This document shows positions 58,375 to 64,000 of a DNA stretch of 64,000 nt, one piece after another. The stretch is from the NCBI GenBank assembly GCA_963920665.1, contig OY987267.1, positions 25,048,001-25,112,000 of the forward strand. Direction: 5' to 3'. This DNA comes from Straminergon stramineum (taxonomy: Eukaryota; Streptophyta; Bryopsida; Hypnales; Calliergonaceae). Made by a program: the position numbers and the translations under genes. The notes under the pieces were generated by a model that was not told where the DNA came from, ran no database searches, and worked only from the letters and a program-made list of their open reading frames with translations. Position 1 is the first letter of the stretch; every line of letters begins with the position of its first letter.

Positions 58375-61300
58375 TCAGCCTCCGAAGTTGATGCCTTGTG
58401 CCAACGGTAGGTCGTTGCCATAATTGATAGTACTGCAGAAAATCGAAAGGTTCACATCAGTGGAGCACATACAGGAGTTAATCTCTCAACATGACTGTGA
58501 AATCCTATTTGTACGAGACTTAGAATCACCAACTCTAACGAGAATAAAGAGACGGTGCAGTCAAATTTGGCAAAGGAAAATGGAGTTCACGTTCCTGTTC
58601 GGTGACGCAGAGTCAAGAGACCTATGTATGTATGATTCATATACACTCTAAACAGGAATTCAAAGACGACAGGAGTTCTAAGCCGTGTGATTACCAAGTT
58701 GCACGGTGCATGTATTGTTTCCATGAGTCACTTCCTGCTTCCCTTCCACCCCCTGTTGCCTTCTCTCCACCAAATGCACCTCCAATCTCAGCCCCATTGG
58801 TTGGTATGTTCACATTCACTATACCGCAATCGCTGCCTGTAGGCCTGCAAAAAGAGAAAAAACAACATGTTCATCACTATCATATACGAACTCGAACTCA
58901 AACTCAAACTCAAACTTTCGTCAAGATATTGAGAAAACTCCACACACATGGCCGCCTCTAATACAGATAGACTGCAAACCTCTAATTTCCTAGCACGACA
59001 TATACGTCCTGACCAAACACATTCAGCCGCTACTTTCATTCAATAGTAAGTTTTTAGAAACATATCAGGTATGGCTAAACTCGAGAACAACTTTGCTTTC
59101 TAATGGCGCTATTCGCAGCACTAGTGCAAGCTTTCTTCAATTATGGAAAATCCAAGACCACATGTCTATATTTTCTCTTTGTTCATAAAACTACAAGATA
59201 TAGGAAGTAAGGATTTTGAACACAATAAATAAATAAAAATGTGGATCTATTATACCATGTTGATAGTCTTACAATATAGCCCATCATTCTGATATTCGTA
59301 GACTATTATATAGAAAAAATATTTTCGGTGTCTTTCAAGGTTGAATGCTTCTAAATCGATTATACAAAGATCTTTGAAGATTTTTCAAGTTCAATTGTAT
59401 GGATAATTTCTTCTAAGCATGCTGAACATCTCCATTTTTAATATCAACATCAAAGAAGTTGTAGACATCATGTGGTATAGCATATCTAAGTTTTATCCAA
59501 AAACGTAGTAGGAGGGTAACATGGGCAGTCATTTGCTAGCCTGAAATCCTGAACTTGCAGACTATCTATCTTTTTTGACAATAAATATGAAACATACATT
59601 GGAACAAAGAATGAAGGGATATGAAGGGACAAACCCTATCCAAGTGAAAATTGTTTCTGGGCTCTGGGTGAATATAGAGCTGCTGAGACCCTGTGGTACT
59701 GAGTTGTTCAACTCAATGGCTTCCTCCAATGACTGAAAATAAAGTCCACCAGCATTCTGTCAAAAACAGACCAGCAAATACGGTGCCAAGGAGAAGATGG
59801 AGTAAAGATAGACAATTCAAGCATTCAATAACACGCTGCGGAAAATTCCAGAGAGGAAGAAATGTAAATATCCCGTCCAACATGGCTCACCTTGATTTTG
59901 AAGACATACAGCACGGGGCCAAACAATTCTTCCCTCACAACTTCAGCGTCATGTGATATTTCGACCACAGTTGGTTCAACAAAGTTGCCATCACGATCTA
60001 CTAATGAGCCGCCAGTCAAAATCTTGCCTCCCTGTAAATCTCATCCAGTTAAAATTCATAAAGTTGCATTTCAACATCTGAACAATTCAAAAAAATCTTC
60101 TGAAACAACCAACATTTATAAAGTTAACTTTATAAGAGGGTCGTTCCCTCCCTTCCAAATGACATAGAAAAGAAGAAAATGCTTCCCAGGATGCCCGGAC
60201 CCCCAAAATTTACTGAAAGATTGATAGCAAAGTATTTGTAAAGGACCCATGAACCAATCCCAGAGTGGACACGCATGCTGGATGGCAGAACAGTCACATG
60301 ATGAATGGTACATGGAAGTCAAGAGTCAGAGCTAAGAAGAAAAGGGGACCCCTACAACACTGGTATATAATGTTATCAACTAGCAGGAATACCGAAAAGA
60401 CTCGACAGTAGTAATACATAATGACAAAGCACAATGCAGAGGAGCAGATTCCATACCTGAGCCTTGATTTTCTTAATACCCTCTTCGAAGCTCGTCATGG
60501 AAAGTTTAGAATGAAGAGGTCCACACAGGGTATTCTCTTCCACTGCATTTCCAACTTTAACCTGCTTGTACGCCTTAAGCAGACGCTCCAGCATTTCATC
60601 GTAAACTTTCTCATGAACAATCTGAACCAGGAACGAGTGTAAATATTCACCAGTAGAAAGGCTAGGAGGCCTCCAATATCAATTGCAATTCATTAGCAGT
60701 AATACTACAACTGTCTCAAAAGATCCCCAATTAAGTTCACAAAATCATTAATGATACATGAATTTAACCTGATAGAACATAAATAAATATTAAGATAATG
60801 TCAGATTAATGTTAATTTAAAAATTGTTAACTTAGTAACTTAGCAAGTTTAGTAATTTAATATCAAGTTAACGTCAAGGACACTAATATCACACTGACAG
60901 TAAGTCAACACCGATATGTCACACAAACAATAACTTAATATTAACGAAATTGACATGAGGATTGCATATTAACTGAACATACGCACAGGGCTCTAAAAAT
61001 CCAAAAAACAAAGCTAGTTCTGCCCAACTTTACTTAAGTCATTGATGTCTATTCATCTTACAAGTCCACTGATTTTGGTTCCAGGATCAAACCCTCCTCG
61101 TTCACTCCAGTTTGATCAAGACAGGAATTGGGTTTCCTACGTGAAGATGAAAATAGACCTAGACATGGCATTTACCGATAGAGCATAATCACAGTGAAGT
61201 CAGTTTACCAGGCGTCTGCAGGTTGTGCAGCGTTGACCAGCAGTACCAACCGCTGCAAATAAAACGGCCCGAACAGCAAGTGGCAACGCTGCATCGTCCA

Positions 61301-63311
61301 TCACAATGATTGCATTGTTCCCGCTCAGCTCCAGCAAGGTCTTGCCATGCCTTGCATGCACGATGCTTTGTACCAGCAAGCCCACCTGAGTTCCAATAAA
61401 AAATATAACAAATTAGATATGAACACTAGAGGGAGCTTTAGATGTAGGCATGAATTGAATTACAAAATGTGCCCTTGTTAATTTCCTAAACACAACGACA
61501 AATACATGACGACCAATTAACTGTTCCGAGTATGTGTGTTCTTATGTTCACTATGCACTAATCTGTTTCCCCCTAAATGCAAAATGGCTGAAAGTGTCAA
61601 CTTCCATATGAATTTGAAATCAATCAGTTAGAAAACTTCAAGGTTAAAAAACTTTACAAATAGAAAGAAGAAATCACATATTGCATTTTTTTTTATCGAA
61701 AGAACTAAGTTTCGAAAGATACAATAATGAACTATTGTCTTCCAAAGTAGACTTTCAATTTTGGGGTTGGGCACTTGTGGGTTAAATAGTCCACTGCGAT
61801 ATGAAGGAAATGCTAGAATATTTGCAATCCTCATTTCTCAACTCATGACATAGAAGACGCAATATCGAACGTCATGTAATCGTTGACATAAATGAAATAA
61901 TCTGCAATACGAGACTAGTTTATCTAGAAACAACTAAATCCTATATCAGAAACAAACAGTCAATGGTAAGTACCTTGGTGCTGCCAGTGAATGACACAAG
62001 TGGTATACGGACGTCATGTGCAATGGCATTACCAATTTCAGCACCCCCACAGACACAAGTAAAAATCCCTCCCGGAAGCTTGTTCCTTTCAAACACCTCT
62101 GCAATGATTTTGGTCGTGGCTAGGGTCACCAACGGCGTGGTCGGTGCCCCCTTCCTACACAATATTACGAGTAATCACCAACTGTTACTCCCATTGAAAG
62201 AAAATTGATGGAAACACTTTCAAAACCAGATTAGAATGATCTATGAATAACGGAGCAAAAGTCTCTGACTACTCAAAAAACCAACAGTTTCATTATATGC
62301 ATTAATCTCTCGGTTCATATAACTTGGTCTCACCACACAACGCAGTTGCCACAAACAAGAGCAATGCATGCATTCCATCCTGCAATCAAGGATCCAATCA
62401 AGTGAGGACTTCTCCTGTCAAAGACACTCATTTTAAAGACAATTTGATTGCAACTGTAAGTCAAGCAACGAAATGTAGACAATATTGTGCAATTATGGTG
62501 GGGACTGTTGCGTGAGAGTGTTACCAAGTACGGCGCAAGGGAAATTGAACGCAGTAATCACTCCGACAATACCCAATGGATTCCAAACCTGAATAAACGA
62601 CACGCTTAGGAAATTTTTCTCTTTCATAAATCGTGGAACAAATAAAACTACCTCGGCAGATCTTGTGAATCAATTTCACAGCATAATGTTCTTGATCTAA
62701 ACATTCCTCCCAGGGTGATTCTAATCCCTAAATAAATAAAGTTAAGCTTTTCGAAAACCACCAGGCACTTAGTTGGAGAATGTACCTCCATCATGGCGTG
62801 TTTTGGGCCTGCCAAGCACAACATTTACAGATGTGAGGAAACTTACCGCTCATACACCAAAAATCATTCAATTTTAAAAATGCTTAACCATTACATTGCC
62901 AGTTGTTGCTCGAGCAAAGCAATTGAAACATCGATTGCATTAACATTGGGGCATGACACTTTGAGACACTCACGTTCAGAAGGTATGATGGAACCACTGA
63001 GTTGCCGACTCAATCCAACTGCGTAGTCACACATGTCGATGAACTCCTGTAGAGAAGCAGCAGCTCGTGATTACGAACACCAAACCAAAATAGAATCTCG
63101 AACTTGGTAAAAGATGGAATACGAAATAGGAATATCATTCTACAAAAGAGTAATGCAATAATTTCCAGCACATACACACCTGAACTTCTCCAATACCTTC
63201 GGGAAGGATCTTGCCCATCTCAAGAGAGACAAGCTTGCCCAAGAGCGGCAGTTTAGCTCGTAGCCCATCTCCAATCTGCCTCACAATTTCACCCCTCTTT
63301 GGAGCTGGAGT
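58375..63311 (-). CDS. ALDH7B: Aldehyde dehydrogenase family 7 (antiquitin), 12 exons, 5' end outside the window
   Basis: Exons in gene order are 63311-63180, 63046-62974, 62808-62786, 62588-62525, 62379-62334, 62154-61974, 61385-61209, 60621-60457, 60031-59891, 59732-59635, 58844-58695 and 58432-58375. All have GT-AG ends and join in frame into 435 residues. About 70 N-terminal residues are missing, judged from the usual length near 508. ALDH7 oxidises alpha-aminoadipic semialdehyde in lysine breakdown, and plant forms are induced by drought and salt. Landmarks are [25 protein letters not shown], the Lys of WKGAPTTP, the cofactor turn FTGSTKVG, the general-base Glu in [12 protein letters not shown], the catalytic Cys in [35 protein letters not shown] and the C-terminal [10 protein letters not shown]. 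These identify ALDH7 specifically. All catalytic residues are present in the part seen. Confidence 0.95.
58884..58914. repeat. ACTCAA hexanucleotide microsatellite in an ALDH7B intron
   Basis: About four ACTCAA/AACTCG units lie 40 bases from the acceptor of the exon at 58844, on the upstream side in gene orientation, so inside the intron. Confidence 0.85.
62786..62808 (-). other. ALDH7B: 23-nt microexon of ALDH7B
   Basis: GGCAG|GC...GAG|GTAC on the minus strand encodes PKHAMME after completing an Arg codon split across the intron. It restores the conserved segment between PSER and [10 protein letters not shown]. Without it the frame and the family alignment both fail. Confidence 0.85.
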
Positions 63312-64000
63312 CTGCACACACCGTGGTAAATCAAGACTATGTCAGTGGCAACTAAAATCTCTCAAAAGAACTGATCTCGAAGTTATCAGATAGAATATGC
63401 ATCAGAAAAAGGAAAAAATTCGCACATTAGCGTCGCCCTTGCCAACCACATAGGAACGAAAAAATAACATTCACCAACAAAGAAAATAAGGTTACAAGCT
63501 GCATTTTGGCAAAGCCTGTGGTTCAACCGCTCTATGCACCTACACCTTCAACGTACCTCCTGAATGTTTCAATGACTAGAGGCTTACCACGGCAGAGGAA
63601 ACTAGAGGAAACTAAAGGAATGAAGTGGAAGCACGTCAATACTCTATTAGAGCACGTGGATTCTAGAAGAATAAAAAAAAAGACTGAGGAGTCCTTAAAT
63701 TCATTCAGACATACTTGGAGCACCTTATGATAAGCAAGTATTCTTCGAGGTAATATTGCTTGGAGGTCCAAAAAATGGTGAAAAGCAAGAAATTTTATTT
63801 ATTGTTCATGCTAAGAGGATTGAGCCTGGCAGAACTGGTGTTGCCTGCCTCTGGTGTAGTTAGGTACCGCTCAGTTCAAAACCCTATTCAGCGCCAGCAT
63901 TATCTAACACTTGTGTTGACAATACAATCCAGGAATTCCACAAACCCATGAGTTTCAAAACTGCATGAATAAGTGAACCCTACAAAGAAACGCCCAGCTC
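63312..64000. other. Intron or upstream part of ALDH7B
   Basis: No exon for the missing N-terminal part is visible here on the minus strand. The remaining 5' exons must lie beyond 64000. Open frames are short and unlike the family. Confidence 0.5.

Noticed and set aside
63984..64000. Possible ALDH7B exon end (ELGVS with a GT donor at 63983-63982)
   Set aside because: It would resemble the N-terminus of the family, but the intervening conserved exon needed between it and 63311 is not present, so the match is probably chance.
1..64000. tRNA, rRNA or CRISPR-like arrays
   Set aside because: No cloverleaf with a B-box such as GGTTCGAATCC, no rRNA sequence and no regularly spaced short direct repeats with unique spacers were found. 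The tandem repeats seen are contiguous.

Overview
The window is nuclear DNA of a land plant, most likely a bryophyte and probably a moss. Genes contain spliceosomal introns with good GT-AG boundaries (one GC-AG intron is inferred). The proteins are plant-type: an ALDH7B/antiquitin, a Cys-type glutathione peroxidase, a CYCLASE-like hydrolase, and a plastid-type Orn/Lys/Arg decarboxylase. A spherulin-4-like secreted protein, unusual in seed plants, fits a moss. The species assignment is inference only. Six protein-coding genes are separated by long AT-rich stretches made of decayed DNA transposons and miniature elements.

Layout. 1-4.5 kb: a two-exon coiled-coil gene (+), with a repeat-bearing leader. 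6.3-8.1 kb: an intronless decarboxylase gene (-). 8.5-15.5 kb: transposon-derived DNA, including a 3.2 kb element with about 400 bp inverted arms. 17.2-21 kb: a spherulin-4 gene (+) whose last exon and 3' flank are duplicated 2.15 kb downstream with an intact acceptor and reading frame. 21.9-24.3 kb: a six-exon CYCLASE/kynurenine-formamidase-like gene (-) with tandem repeats in intron 1. 24.6-35.5 kb: transposon remnants, including a CACTA terminus. 36.7-38.5 kb: a three-exon gene (-) for an unrecognised, possibly plastid-targeted protein. 38.5-49.9 kb: mostly non-coding, with a CENP-S/MHF1 last-exon relic, an HSBP-like pseudogene and a MITE. 50.0-50.5 kb: an intronless glutathione peroxidase gene (+) followed by four degenerating copies of its own 3' end. 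51.6-58 kb: TTAA-bounded and TAAGGTA-family elements. 58.4-63.3 kb: twelve exons of an ALDH7B gene (-) whose 5' end lies beyond the window.

The genes do not form a pathway or cluster. The most striking pattern is structural. Short-period tandem duplications, mostly about 145-250 bp, recur across the window and often carry the 3' end of an exon: at the decarboxylase, cyclase, MHF1-relic and peroxidase loci. A longer-range copy of the same kind occurs at the spherulin gene. The window also has two families of non-autonomous inverted-repeat elements: one with CCCC...GGGG ends in TTAA targets (piggyBac-like architecture) and one with TAAGGTA termini. No RNA gene and no CRISPR array were seen.
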